Source of the DNA: Juglans regia | Lineage: Eukaryota; Streptophyta; Magnoliopsida; Fagales; Juglandaceae | Direction of reading: 5' to 3' | DNA length: 64,000 nucleotides | Assembly: GCF_001411555.2 (NCBI RefSeq) | Contig: NC_049916.1 | Span: 930,001-994,000 of the forward strand | Part shown: one piece after another, positions 33,801-47,300 of the stretch | How positions within the stretch are numbered: the first letter of the stretch is position 1 | Layout: each line of letters begins with the position of its first letter | Notes under the pieces: generated by a model | Seen by the model: only the letters and a program-made list of their open reading frames with translations | Database searches by the model: none | Told to the model about the DNA's origin: nothing | Position numbers and translations under genes: made by a program

Positions 33801-36800
33801 AACATATATAAAGCTGAAAGGAACATCAAGATCAATAATACTCAGATCAGATGAGACCTGTACAATAACAAAACAATACAACACCTTGTTACTTTCACAA
33901 ATCTTAATCAATCTATGAACACATTTTCTGTTTGAGATGTATACCCTACTAAGTATCCTTCCCAGAGGCGTGGAGTCATAAAAAGACACGGGTGCACGAA
34001 AAAGGGAGTTCAGAAGCTGTGAAAATAAAGATTTTGATGATTGAAGTCCCAAAACAACTATGGAAATCGATCGGCATAGCAAGACTAGTGTTGCGGAAAA
34101 TCCAATCAGCAAGTAAACCATGATCAACCGCAATGTGCTGACATTGGGATTTTCCACATTAGCAGCCATCCAAGAGTTCTGTGATATCTGACTAACCACG
34201 AATAGAAGGTGACAGAGACTGACCACGGAGAAGTACAAGAACCCGTTGTTCTGATTGAGATATTGTACATAAGGTTTGAATCCTGCATCTCCTATTTCTC
34301 TTTCTTCTTGCTTAATCAATTGATCACCTTTAGATTCTTTAAATTCCTTCTCTATGTATGTCTTCCCGATATCTCTGGCAGATGTTCCTCGTTCCTTGGC
34401 AGCGGGAACATCTGCAAGCCTATCAGAACCAGCAGTCTCTTTGTGTGCATTGACAAGCTCCTGAAATTCTTGGCTTGAGGCGAATAAATCATCATAAGGA
34501 GCTGCTTGTAGGACTTCCCCATCTGACATCAGCTGTCAACAGTATCAACATACTTAGATTGATGTATTGGCAGGTTTTGAAAAGAAATAATATCAATAAA
34601 CAACTAGTTGCATAAATAGAAAAGTGAAATTCAATAAATGATCCATGTTTGATGACTAGTTTTTCTGATTGGTGGAAACTTAATCTAGAAAAGTCGGGGA
34701 TTCCATCCAATTGGAATGTATGTGCAGAGTGACCAGAAAGTTATAGTAACATATCTTGTTTTTTGGGCAATAAGAGTCATCAAGATGGTTTTATAGGGGT
34801 GATCCATTATATGTAGACCTCATGATAGTTGCATTCCAACTGTACCATGCATAACTATAGATCAATGAATCTCGCCCAGTTATAATGCATCATCGGTTTG
34901 GATGTGTTTGCACAGAAACATGTGGTCATTCAATATATCCCCATCCAATTAATAAGTTTGAACATTACAAATATCACAAAGAATTCAAAGGAAATAAATG
35001 ACAAATGTTGACGATGGCAACTTAAGTTGAAAGTATACTCACCAAAACATAATGAAACGCAGGCATGAAATCAACTTGATGGGTTACAAGTAAAACTGTC
35101 TTCCCTGAGAGTGCTTCCATAACATATTCCTGCCAAGATATAAGTTACTTTCCACTAAAGTTAGTTATTGACTTAAGAAGACATAGCATGGTGATAGAAA
35201 ATGTGATTACATTGAATAAGCTTGAAGCAGTCTGGGCATCAACAGCACTGAATGGATCATCCAAAAGATATATATCAGCATTCTGATAAAGGGCACGAGC
35301 AAGTTGAATTCGTTGCTTTTGTCCACCACTGAGATTAACTCCTCTCTCCCCTATCTCGGTGAGATCACCATAGGGAAGCAACTCGAGATCCTTCACAAGT
35401 GAACACCTTTCAAGCGTTTCTTTGTACTTTTGGTTGTCCATGTCAGACCCAAACAAAATGTTCTCCTGTATCGTTCCTGTCTGGATCCAAGCCGTTTGGG
35501 AAACATAGGCAATCTTCCCATAAACTTGAATCTGTAAATTCAAGAAATGTAACCATTTTACTCACAGATGGTACATGTTGACATGTTGCAAGTCATGATA
35601 GGACCGCATATGTATTTACGTAAGTTGTTCATAGTGTTTAACTCTAATAAAAATTGATAATGTAGGGAAACATAAGATGAGAAAACTTGGCAAGAAATAA
35701 AAAATATATTATAACAGTAGAAAGAAAAGCAAAGGGCAGTAGGAACTTACGGTTCCCTGAATATTTGGAACCTCGCCAAGAATTGCTGCTAGAAGGGTTG
35801 ATTTTCCGGAGCCAACTTCTCCACATATAGCCACCTTTTCTCCAGGTCCGATCTCTAGTTTTATGTTTCTAAGTGTGGGCTTTGGTAAATTTTCTTCCCA
35901 TGAGAAATTGGCCGAATTTATAAGGATGGTATGGTTTACTGTCTCCACGTTTGTCTTCGTCCGAACACTTGCACTCTGTAACTCCGGCGCCTCAAGGAAT
36001 TTTAAGATGCGTGAAAATGCAACCTTTGCTTGAATGACTACTCCAATAACATCAGGGATAGATCTAATGGGATCTTGAACAAGGCGTAAAGTTGCTACAA
36101 AAGTGAAAACATTATTTGCATGTAGAGGAACTTTGAGGAAATAACATGCGCCAAAGGTTGCAGCAGAGACTAAAATAGGGGATGTCCAAAAAAGAAAGCC
36201 ATTATATGATTTTAGCATTTGCACCGCTGATACCCAATTGAACTCTTCATTCCTCAAACTTTCAATTACTCTCTTGAAATGGGTTTCCCATGCATATAAT
36301 TTCAACACCTTCATGTTGACAAGAGCCTCAGTACTAGCCTTCAGTCTCTCATCTTGTGCAACCATAAGCTTACTTTGAAACTGATGCTGCAATTTTGCAA
36401 GTGGAGCATTGCAAAGCACAGTGAGGATTATCACCACCAAAGCTGCAATTGTTGCTAGCCCCACTGCACGAAATAGAATCACTAAAACAATACAGAGCTG
36501 GAGGCTTGTTGTCCAAGTTTGATGGAACCAAAATGGGAACTCGCCAATCCTATAAGCATCCACAGTAACATAGTTCATTATCTCCCCTCCTGAATGCACT
36601 AGCCTTGCAGCATTTGTTAACCTCAACTGTTTCTTGTAAATGGAAGCTGTAAGCAAAGACCTCACTTTTAAACCAATAAGTCTGCTTCGGAAGTACCATT
36701 GCCTTTGTGATATGGATTCTATGCTCTTGGAAAAGAAAAGCGTTATGGCCAATACATAACCTTCAAATTTAAAACTTTCTTTCCCCTCAGCAACCAAAAT

Positions 36801-37808
36801 GAATGCATTCAAAAGTAGAGGACCCATGGACAGAGTGATAATCTTTAGCAAAGCAAAGAATCCAGACATTAGTATCTCTTTCCAATGGCAAACAATAATT
36901 GTCCTCAGGACTGATGGTTGAGAAGATGGTTCTTTTTGCTTCTGTTTGTTCAGTTGCTCCAAGAACACCAAATAGCAACTTTCTGCTCGATCTGCCTCGC
37001 GCAAGTTGGGAATATCTTCATCCTCAAGTGTTTTCTCCCTGCCCCTTTTCATTAATGGATTCAACCACCAGAATGAAATTCTACTGAATAATCCGGCTTT
37101 GGCAAACAGAGTAACGGAGCCAACAACGTCGATTTTACTAATTCCATTGGCTTCACCATTTAAAGGCATATACAAGGTACTTTCATTGTTGCTCTCAGCA
37201 CTTGTTTCATATTTATACCCTTTAAAAGTACAGAACAACAACGATATGGCTCCTGGAAAAGACAGGATATCCAAAACTACCTTAATGGATACTTCTTTGT
37301 TTGAAATGGCACCAGACAGAGATAAAGAGCAAACAATTCCAGCAAACAAAAAGGCAAGAATGGACAGAAGCCGCAATGGTCCTTTTGGAAACTTATGTCC
37401 CCGAAGGCTCATGGTTAAACTCACCAACAGCCATGTGATCCCCTTTACCATTATTAGTATCCACCAATTAAGAGGCAAAGCAGTCTTGGTTTTCCTCAAC
37501 TTCTCCTCTAAAGTCCAAATTCCCAAGCACGAGTACCCAAATCCAAGACAGCCATTGACAATTGAAGAAACTATCTGAAAATTTGAGAAGCTTTCAAATC
37601 GAGTTGGAATGTGAACTGTTTTCAGTGGCGACTTCTGAAGCATATTCAATAAAAGCATGACCAATAACAAGACATCCAAACAAATTATAAATATGTGATT
37701 AATGCACGACGAGGAATGACTCAAAAGCTGAAAAATAGAACTGCAGGGCCTTCCAACACTGTCTAAACAACCAGACTCTCCACAGAATATATCCCATAAA
37801 TACTCCAT
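30814..37808 (-). CDS. ABCC10: ABC transporter C family member 10-like (MRP type), intact
   Basis: Eleven exons join cleanly with GT-AG introns: 37808-35751, 35531-35211, 35129-35043, 34532-33945, 33857-33693, 32977-32683, 32459-32245, 32156-31851, 31718-31655, 31562-31323, 30926-30814. The sum is 4,452 bp, giving 1,483 residues, the normal ABCC10 length. Order: an N-terminal TMD0 (from about residue 30), TMD1, NBD1 (Walker [10 protein letters not shown] near 662, LSGGQ near 757, Walker [13 protein letters not shown]), TMD2, and NBD2 (Walker [10 protein letters not shown] near 1272, signature WSHGQ near 1373, Walker B LVLDEATA). The Asp in NBD1 against Glu in NBD2 is the usual ABCC asymmetry. 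The start is the ATG in [14 protein letters not shown]; the TTG-initiated extension upstream is leader. The family exports or sequesters conjugated organic anions at vacuolar or plasma membrane; the substrate here is unknown. It is the only functional member of the three-copy array. Confidence 0.93.
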
Positions 37809-38445
37809 AAGCCTTTTCTCTTTACTCTTCAAGTTCAGCTCCTGTATATGGAAAATAAGAACATATTATCCACATAATCGATTCATAAAAGCAGTCAACC
37901 AACCATATACAAGAAGCACACTACACTGGAGATTTTTTAGAAAAAGGGAAATCAAAGAAAAAAAATTAAAAGAAACAACAATATGCACTATTTGAAATAC
38001 AATTTAAGATACTCTCAAATGACATCACATACGACTACTTGTGAAAGGCAATAGCAGAGAATGGCGTAGTGAAACACCCGAAAAAAAAAAAACAGTGATC
38101 GTGGAAAATAAATACCTTGGATTGGTCTAAGAACAACAGCTTTTTCTCTCTATTGGCAAGTTAATCATACATAGCTTTGGAGCAAACTGTCCTGCAAAAG
38201 AACCCAATTCAACCTCACAATAGCAAATTCTAATGATCACAAATGAAACCAAAGGAGGCCGAACGTGGACATTTAAAAAACTTAAACCATCCATCAATGA
38301 ATGATTTTAAAATGTCACGGACGAATAAAGAGGAGGCATTCAAAATGACATAAACAAACTTAACCCACCGACAATATGTATAAAACAAGAATTAAAAGAA
38401 TCCAAGATTGCACGCGACCCAAAGTCACCTACTCAAAAATTTGTC
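37809..38445 (-). promoter_or_regulatory. 5' leader and proximal upstream region of ABCC copy 3
   Basis: A CAG acceptor at about 37847 indicates a spliced 5' leader, with a likely donor near 38114-38118 (CCAAG|GTATTT). Homology with the pseudogene upstream region ends at about 38445, so DNA farther upstream differs between the two copies, and their promoters may too. Confidence 0.45.
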
Positions 38446-40384
38446 CTTTCAAACGTTAAAGAGTGGCACTAGAGCCACCGTCTATTGGAGCTACTGTTAA
38501 TGATTTTAAAATTTTTATTTTTTAATATTTTTTTAATACATTTAAATATCACGTGAATAATGTGCAAGCTTTCATCTGGCTCAACTTTTTTCGATGGGTT
38601 GCTGTCTTAACTTTCCACGTGGATGGCTGCCTGGCGCTAATTGTTCTTTTAAGTTTCCACCTGAGAAAAAGGTTATTTTGCCTTCTCATTTTGTCCATTC
38701 AATTTGACCGCTGGTTAAAATTTTTTTTTTTTTTATTTAATAATTAAGAAAGTATTTTTAAATGGATTGATATATTTTTTTATTTTTTAAATATATAGAT
38801 AATACTATTATTTATTTATTTTTTGCCATCAACTGTTTGTGCGGGGGACAAAACCTTTTTTTTCTTAAAATCTCCTCTGCAGGTGAACAGCACGCGGGAA
38901 ATAAAAATGGGAGATCAACAGTGATAGGTCCTAATAATTTTAAAAATTTTCATAAACATACTCAACCATTTCAATTCATTAGTCACCACGTGAGTCACAG
39001 TACGGTTCGTATATATGTTACTCCAACCGCGTCTGTCCAACCTACCTACCTGCACCAATTCATTATATGCACGATATATATATTATATATATATAATTTA
39101 AGATTTGGATTACATGCACCCTCCACTTACAGATTTTTTATACAAATTTATGTAGTTATATTTAAAAAAAATTAAAATTAAAATTTTTTTTTTCCCACGT
39201 GCATCGATAAGACCACAGTTCCCACTAACAAATAAAATTTCTCAAAATTTAAAACTTGAAACTTTATTTGGTGGCTTTCTTCATGGAAATTTTGAGTCAA
39301 ACCGGTTGTCAGATTACGGAACATGCTGAGACTGATAGGAAACCGATCAGTCAGTGACAAAAACATATCAATATAGAAATATATATATATATATATTAAA
39401 TTATACCTATATAAAACGACGTTGTTTCACTTAATTGAGTGAAACAACGTTGTTCTAGGCCTGGAATTTGTTAAAAAAAAAAAATCTAAATGAAATAGTG
39501 TCATTTCGACCTAGGGTTTTAAACACCCCCTCCCCTCCCTCTTCTTCTAAACTTTGTCTTCCCAGCTCCCTATCCCTCAGACTCCATCAACAATCCCTCT
39601 CCCCTTCCAAACTTCCAACAATGGCGCAATGCAAGAAACGGTGCAATGCAAGCAGCAGTAGCGATGCAAAGGCTAGAATTTCACCACCTCCGTGACTCCG
39701 TCGAGTTCGTCCCCCTTAACCCGTCAGTCGTTCTCCTACCTCCATCCCTAGCCTGTTAAAAAAATCCTATCGTGTGTTAAAAAACCCCCCACGCCCACGA
39801 CCACCGCCGGATGCCGGTCTTGAGGTGGGATTTTGTTCTCACTTGATTTACTTCAATATTCTCACACCGATCTTGAGAGTTGAGGCAGAATCTTTTAAAA
39901 AAAAAATTAATATATTCGGTTTTGATGTGTTTAATTTATCATCATATCAATTATCAATTCATATTATATATTATTTGTTGTTTAAATTATTTGTTGTGTA
40001 TGTACAGGAGTTGAAAATTTTTGGATCAAATTATTAGACTGTGAACAGTAACCCAAGACCTAATTTCCATTGTGAGTGTTCTTGTTAGATCAAATTATTA
40101 ACTTGTGCAATGATTTAATATTGTATTGTAAAATTATTTTGATTCTTAAAATAAATTGTGATAACCTTAGCGAACTAAAATCTAGATTAGAGTTTTAGAC
40201 TTGTGATGTTTGCCATGTTGCAAACTAGTTGTTGTCTAATTATGTTGATATTTGTTCTTTATTTATTTTTAATTTGTATTTAATTATGTATTTAATTTTT
40301 CACATGTTAGATAGATTTTTGTCAAGTCTAATTGATCTTGATTCAAATTGAACAAACAATTAATTTGGGAGAGACCCAAACACT
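38446..40384. other. Repeat-rich spacer
   Basis: No gene is recognised. It contains a hairpin at 39413-39452 and the dispersed repeat at 39803-39893. A frame at 39468-39695 runs through CT-rich low-complexity DNA and is not convincing. Confidence 0.4.
39413..39452. repeat. Imperfect hairpin, 17-bp arms
   Basis: Left arm AACGACGTTGTTTCACT and right arm AGTGAAACAACGTTGTT are complementary at 16 of 17 positions, separated by 6 bases (TAATTG). AACGACGTTGTTT-type palindromes are typical of short dispersed plant repeats. There is no run of T to suggest a Pol III terminator. Confidence 0.7.
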
Positions 40385-41350
40385 TAAGGCCATTAAGTGC
40401 CTCTAATAATAATAGTTGTCCACTTTTTAAGAAGCGGAAGGGGAAGGATCTGTCAATTCTTTGAGACCATTTTTCAAATGTTGAGGGTGGTCCCTCAGAT
40501 GATCCTAAGAGCATCCTCAATGGATTAGTCAAAGTTAAATGACATTTTTAATGAATGTAAAAGAAATTTAACTTTTGCCTATTTCATTCACATAAATCTC
40601 CACATTGGAATAGTTATTTTTTCATTATATAATAATAAAATAATATAAAATGAATTTGGTTTTGGCTATTCACATCAAATCTCTACATTGGATTATCCAT
40701 TTATTCCTTATATAGTAATGAGTAATTAATAATTTCAAAATATTTACTTTTTTAATTATTAATTTAATTTAATTTATCTATTATATATTAATCAGTAATC
40801 AGAATAATCATATTCTAATTAAATTAATATATCACTAACTCAAACTAATTTACCAATGCATGAACCCAGGCCCCCAACACATGAACCCAGCTATTGTGAT
40901 AAAATATGTAATAGAAAGAAATAAAAAGAAATAATTGATAAAATATGTATTTAGTATATGTACAGTAACCTTCAAATTTGAAAATTCTTTTAAAAGTAAC
41001 TGTAGCTAAATTTCAATTATTTAGAACTTGGCTAATCCATTATGATCACATTTTGTACTCTGATAACTAAATACTCAATGGATTTAGTTTTGAGCTAATC
41101 CATTGAGGATGCTCTAAGGCTAAGTATAATTATTGTGGCAAGATGTACTTTTGCCACTCAAAGAGGAAAACATTTCAACCATGCAAAACTATATGCCTTC
41201 ATGTCCAAAAAATCCTCATAAACGTGGGCCTTTAGATAGATACCAAAAAAATTAGCAGGTGAGGCAACACCTGAGGAGGGGGTTGGAGAGAGTGATAGTA
41301 GTGTGGTAAGGAATATTGTAACCCACAAATATAGTGAAGAGCCTGTGAGG
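40385..41350 (+). pseudogene. hAT transposase BED zinc-finger fragment, split by a MITE
   Basis: Before the MITE the plus strand encodes a BED-like start (DHFSNVEGGPSDDPK, the usual Trp before it being a stop). After the MITE it continues A-K-Y-N-Y-C-G-K-M-Y-F-C and then, after a frame change, a CPKNPHK..DRYQK stretch. Joined across the insertion these fit the N-terminal BED finger of plant hAT transposases. The rest of the transposase is absent and the piece has a stop and a frameshift, so it is dead. Confidence 0.65.
40509..41114. mobile_element. Complete Tourist-like MITE, 606 bp, inside a hAT BED finger
   Basis: The terminal inverted repeats are perfect over 20 bases (GAGCATCCTCAATGGATTAG), flanked by TAA direct repeats (40506-40508 and 41115-41117). 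It is a divergent relative of the element at 28483-29043. Removing it with one TAA restores the reading of the flanking transposase fragment. Confidence 0.9.
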
Positions 41351-41384
41351 TTGATGATTGCAGATAACGATTTATGGTTTTCTT

Positions 41385-42128
41385 AACGGGTTCGAGTAAA
41401 AATGGGTTGACTCGTTAAGAAACGATTGATTAAAGGGTTGATAACGAGTCAACCCGTTAAGAAAGTTAAAATTACAATTATACCCTTATACTTAAAAGTA
41501 AAATTGTTGGGATTTAATTTTGATATTTTTATTGTTTGGATTGTAATTTTGGACTTGTAGTTAGTTTTATATTTTTTTTTATAGATGTTGTGATTTTAAT
41601 ATTTATATAAAATTATACTAAACTTAACAAGGTCAAACGGGCTAATTTCGGATCTGTTTAACCTGAGTTTTGTTACTCATCATCTCCACACACCATGCAC
41701 CACATTTCTTTTTATTCATTTTTTAATTTTTTTAATTTTTTTAAGTTTTAATTTAATTTTATTTTATACTTCTTAAATTTGTTGAATTATTCTACTAATT
41801 ATTCATATACCACATATTTGATAGGAAAAAAAATGTGGTGTGTACAGATGATAAATAAAATTTTTCTTTATATAAACGGATTGAAACGGATAAGGTCATG
41901 TTAATCTCTTTCATAATATTGACTAACAGATTAAAATGAATTGACATGATACGACCCATTATGTTAATGGATCGTATTAAAATTTAAAATTTTAATATGA
42001 TAAACTTATCTGATTGAGTTATGATTGATTTATATAATATAATATACATATTTTAACGATATGTATACCGCCCGTTAACGATTTGACACCCTTGTCCAGA
42101 ACGTTTCGTTAACGAATTGACACCCCTA
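41385..42128. mobile_element. hAT-type MITE relic related to the element at 54594-55164
   Basis: Contains GGGTTGACTCGTTAAG and AACCCGTTAAG motifs at the left and GTTAACGAATTGACACCCCTA at the right (ending 42128), the same end as the 54594-55164 element in the same orientation. The left terminal repeat is not recognisable. A second AT-rich palindromic element appears to be nested at about 41676-41860. Confidence 0.5.
41676..41860. mobile_element. Small AT-rich MITE-like element
   Basis: ACACACCATGCACCACATTT on the left is mirrored by AAATGTGGTGTGTACAGATG on the right, giving an imperfect terminal inverted repeat around an AT-rich core. It interrupts the hAT-type relic at 41385-42128. Confidence 0.45.
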
Positions 42129-42514
42129 TTGAGAATGTTTGATGCAGAAGCCGCATGAAACTTTTCGATCCCAAACTTTCAGCTATCGTAGCTGCCAGCT
42201 TTGACATGATGATCATCTATCGATCGATCGATCAATCGGCATCGCTACTCGATCCTCCCTGGCCATTAATGAACTCTAGCTCTCATGTGCAGACTAACTT
42301 CAATATATAGAAGAAGCCATGCGGGCAGAATATGGTGTGTATATAGTATTATATAAACGGCCGAATCAGTGTTATTTTTTTAACAAATAATAATTTTGTG
42401 ATCACTTATTATGGCAACATTAATCTTTAAAGTTTGTTGCTATGCATGCATATTGACTTTCGATTTTATTGCTTCAAGGAATTCCGATAAAATGACCTGC
42501 ATGCATCAATTTCT

Positions 42515-42515
42515 C

Positions 42516-42557
<42 letters not shown>

Positions 42558-42832
42558 CAATGTTAGATACAGTCCCTATTTAAAAACTGAAATATAAGTT
42601 TAGACAATTTTATCTTTAATTTTTTTTAAAATTACAAATCTATCCTTTCTAAAATGATGTTTTTGAGCAATACTAGATACAGTCCCCAAATGGGGACTGC
42701 AATACAAGCCTAGGTAATTTTATCTTTAATTTTTTTTAAAATTACAAAACTATCCCTCCTGAAATGATACTTTTTCTCATTTAATAAAGGGCCTGCACAT
42801 GCAGTCTCCAAATAAGGACTGCAAATAAAATT

Positions 42833-42872
<40 letters not shown>
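42515..42872. repeat. Two (TA)n tracts bracketing a 110-bp tandem duplication
   Basis: (TA)n tracts lie at about 42515-42554 and 42837-42872. Between them, a unit starting GAGCAATGTTAGATACAG (42555) is repeated from 42665 with moderate divergence, and a shorter third echo lies at 42801-42825. The second unit contains the palindrome AGTCCCCAAATGGGGACT. Confidence 0.7.
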
Positions 42873-42878
<6 letters not shown>

Positions 42879-44311
42879 AGCCCTATGCATCCCCCGTGCT
42901 TATAGTTTCTCCTCCTCAAATCGGAAACCATTGAAACTTGGATGTAGGTGTGTACTCCACTTTTAATGTGTAAAAATTGCTAAATCCATTTGTTTTTGTG
43001 TACCAGTTGGCTAAATGCAGTGCTGGAATTCGGGCTGGAGGATCATTCTTCGGCCCAATCTGAACCCATCATTTTAGATAGAGAATCATAAATATATAAA
43101 TACCGTATAATCATTTTAAAAATAATAAATAAATACGAAATTTATATGAAAAAAAATTAATTTTTTAATAATAAACCATATTCTTTTTCAAAACGATTAT
43201 TTAACACTTACGCATTCCACGACTGTACATAACATTACTCTTTTATATATAAATATATTTATATATACACTAGCTAATAAATAACCCATCAATGAGAATT
43301 ATGGGGCTAAAAATGCTCTCACTAATGCCGGATAAATGGGGAATAAAACTTTGCGTGGGCTCTTGCTTTTGTGTTGTAAAAGTGGGCTGGTTTAGAAGTC
43401 CAAATGGTATCCACAACCCCAAAAATAAAAAAATAAAATAAATGTGCCGGAGGCTTTATTAAAAAATAAAAAATATAAACATAAAAAGAAATAATCTGAA
43501 CTTGGAGTTTCTTCATCTTTTTATATTTTTGAAAGCCAAATATATATTCATCTCTAAAGTTTTTAATTTACACTTTAAGCTATGATTAGATTTTATCAAT
43601 AAAAAGACACAATCTTAATGACAAAGCCTTGACCAAGGATGTAAAATACAGAAGTTTATAGTATAAATTGTCAACTTTCATAATTTAGAATGTTAAAAAA
43701 TAGTAGTTATTTTTTAATTAAAAATATAGGTGAGATCTTATCCATAAACTTAGACAAACCTAATTGAGAAATTTCATTTTTTTTTTCTTTTCAATAAAAG
43801 GATCTTCTTAATTAAAGCTAATAAATAAATAAATAAAAGTGGTGATCTAAGGATGAAAATTGTATCTTTAAAAAAAAAAAAAATCTTCATGCCAATTTTT
43901 AATTTATATTATAGAATTTATTATGATTATATAGAAATTAATATTTTCTATATCAGCAGATTCAGAAGGATTTGATAATAATAATGTATTAAGTGTAGCA
44001 AATAAATTCTTTTTCTTAAAAAGGAAAAACAATACAGATGACAGATCATTACTTTGGAAACCTGCAACTCAAGTCTTAAACCCAACCACACTTCAGACAA
44101 CCTCAGGCAACAACAGTTCATCTCTGTCTCGCCGAATATTATTTTGGCCTCTGAAAATTATTGCATTCCCTTTAGGGGGTGGATCTGCTTCACAGCAAGT
44201 CCACTTCAATCCCTTCAGAAACTGATCGAAAAGCTGCAACCTTTTCATCGCTCGGCGTGAGGATCAGATACAGAATTATAACTTTGCTAAACTGCCCAGA
44301 AAAAAAAAAAA
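42873..44311. other. AT-rich upstream region of the galactosyltransferase gene
   Basis: No gene is recognised in the left part. The last 250 bases before the ATG at 44312 probably hold the promoter and 5' leader of the galactosyltransferase; no TATA box could be chosen with confidence. Confidence 0.35.
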
Positions 44312-47300
44312 ATGCAGAGTAGGGGATCAAGTACCCGGCTTTCGGGTATGACTTATCGGTCTCGAATCCCGACTCTCTTGCTCTTCATGTCTGCCACCTT
44401 CTCTACCATCTATGTCGCTGGCCGGTTAGCTCTCTTCAAAATATTTTTTTCCTAATTCGACTTGTAATTTAATTGCTTATTATTATTTTTTTGGAGCCAG
44501 TTTCATACGAATTTATGCATTTCTTTTATTTTTCCTGGGGTGATGTATAGGCTATGGCAGGATGCGGAAAGCCGGGTATATTTGATAAAAGAACTTGATA
44601 GGATAACTGGGCTGGTGGGTATTCCTTCTTATGCTTGAATTTATGTTCTTTGTGATTTTTTTGCCTCCTTTTTTTTTTTTTTTTTTGGGGAGGGGCTTGT
44701 TATTCGGGTATTCTTTAAAATTTTCGGAACAAAACGATCCTGCGCCATGTGTACGTTTGGTATGGGTTTTTGGCTCTATTGCAATGCTAGCATGTTTGAG
44801 ACTATTCTCGACTTAAAACGATTTTTGCAATTTGTTGGCTTGTAATAATGGCATGGTGAAATGAATATTGTTTTTTAGTTTCAAGTCTACAATAGTGATG
44901 GTTAGTACATTCAGTGTGGGATAATCCAAGCTTGGAATTTGTTGCATCATTCAGTCTTCGAGAATAATCCTGGTTGGATAATTCTTACCGTGTTAAGTAA
45001 CCTGATCTGGGAGGGTTAATGACATAATCAGGTTCTCCCATATTTTTTGACATTTTCAGTTAATATTTGGTCTGTTGGTCACAGTGAGGTTTCTGGACGA
45101 TTAAAGTGTTCATGGTAGGTTATGTCACTCCTGATTTGAAACATGTATATCTGATACATATACCTGCACGTATAATTGATGCACTTGGAAATAATTAAGC
45201 TAACCCGTGGTTTTATGTATACTTTAGGGGCAATCTGCTATATCAGTTGATGATACATTGAAAATTATAGCCTGCAGGTTAGCTGGTATTCATATGCAAC
45301 TTGGTTTGATTTATTGTTCTCCACATCTACTTGAGGTTTATTAGCTGTCATTTTGTTTAATCAGAATTTCCATTGTTATTTAAGTCTCATGGGTCTGATT
45401 TGGGAAGCTTTTCTTGTCAGGGAACAGCATAAGAAGCTTTCAGCCCTTCAGATGGAGTTGGCTGCAGCTAGACAGGAGGGCTTTAGTTCAAAGCTTTCAA
45501 CAGAAATTGATGGGACTAATTCTAAAAAAAGGCCTTTAGCAGTGGTAGGAATACTCACAAGTTTTGGCCGTAAAGGCAATAGAGATGCTATCCGCAAGGC
45601 ATGGATGGGAACTGGTACATTATTTTCGTTTCTACAGTTCTACAGGTTTTATATCTTGGTATAAGAATACTTTTTCTGCTTATCCCAGATATTTTTAAAA
45701 TCGTCTGATCTTATTATAGAAGGCAGTTGCCAATGCATCCAAACTCCAAAACACAAAAGCCAGGGATAAATATCAATGCATAATGTAGACAGGATAAATG
45801 TAGTTTGCCTTTTCTCACTTGTAAAAAATGACAGGATAAATGTAGAATCAGAAATCTAAATACACATGATGGTCTTGAAGGGTTCCTTGCAGAATTAGGT
45901 ATAATAGCATATGCATTTGAAGTTGTAACCAATAGGGTTTTGTATGACAATGCTGTGTTATTTAAGAGTTTGGCATAGCCATTGCTTTGTCTAGCAATGA
46001 CTATCTGGAAGGACAAATCTGGAAGTGCACTGCCAAACAACTTCAGTCAGAGTTGGGGTAGTCATTTAAGCTTGATCTACAAACATGAGCCAAAAGAAGT
46101 TCATATTATTAATTACATAATCGACCATTTACCGTTTCTGAAACTAATAGATGCCTCATGGGAGCCTAGGAGGGAATGCCAAGGTGATTAAATTAGGTGT
46201 AGCTCCAAGTAATGAAGTGGGCCTGATCAGCTGTTACCACCCAATAAACTTCCAAGCCACCTATGCACTTATACTCCAAAGGTTACAGCTGAAACTTCTT
46301 GGAATTGTTATAAAACCTGGTTTAGACTAGTAAGGAACCAATGTGGGAGTTTTCACTTAATGCACTTGTTTGTTTTTTGTTATTTTTTGTATGTTTATCA
46401 GATAATGCAACTTTATCATACTCTCATACTTTACCCACTTAATGTATTAACAGGGTGTTACAATTTTCTCCACTAAAATCCCTTGCATCCTCATTGGGGC
46501 AACTTCAAAATGAGTGCTCCAACACAACATGCTATTAGTAGGTCTGCTTTGATACCAGTTGTAATGACCCAAGGAAAGCCCAAGATATACCTTGGCTTAT
46601 ACTGTAAAGAATTAGTTGAGGTTATTATTGGGGCTCCTTATAATCGTTATAAAGTTTAGTGTCATATCCACTTATTTAGGAACCAATGTAGAACGTGGCA
46701 CTCAATGCTCCTCTATGGTACTCGTTCTCCCTATTGTACTTCACCTATTCAATGTGGGCTTTGCGGCTCGTTACATCAGCAAACGTGTGGGATTGATGTA
46801 GTTGTTTACTATAGTTAGACATGTGCTTTTGTAGCATACAAGGTTGTATATATCATGTGCCATAATCATACCCATGGGTGTTTGAGTAAATCTGTGGTGT
46901 TGCACGCACCTGTGGGTAGCCCAAGTGGTAAGGGCGAACTTGTGTGCATGAGCCCCATGCCACAGGTTCGATTCCCCTTGGAATCAAACTGTGATTTAAG
47001 TGGGAGGCCATGGCGGTGGGTTGTTGTGCTAGTCTCCCCGGAGGTTTAGCTTCCATGGGTGAGTCCTAAGGGCTCTGCCATGTGGTTGTTCCCCCGTTGT
47101 TTTAAAAAAAAAAAAAAAACTGTGTTGTCGCAAATTTAGAAGCAGAAAGATCAGATGATTGCATACAAAAATGTGATTGCTCAGTTGACATTGCATACAT
47201 CACCACTGTATGTAGATTTTCTCTACTTTCATTGTAAACATGTAATTAGTAAGTTCTCTTCATGAGATTTTCAATTCCAGTAACTAATGGTATACTGACT

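Noticed and set aside
37006..37578. 190-residue plus-strand frame
   Set aside because: Antisense of exon 1 of the intact ABC transporter.
39468..39695. 75-residue Ser/Pro-rich frame as a gene
   Set aside because: Low-complexity CT-rich DNA, no homologue-like motif and no supporting splice signals.
46965..46975. A second tRNA gene in the galactosyltransferase intron
   Set aside because: Has boxes A and B but no cloverleaf, and carries a poly(A) tail and target duplications, so it is a SINE.
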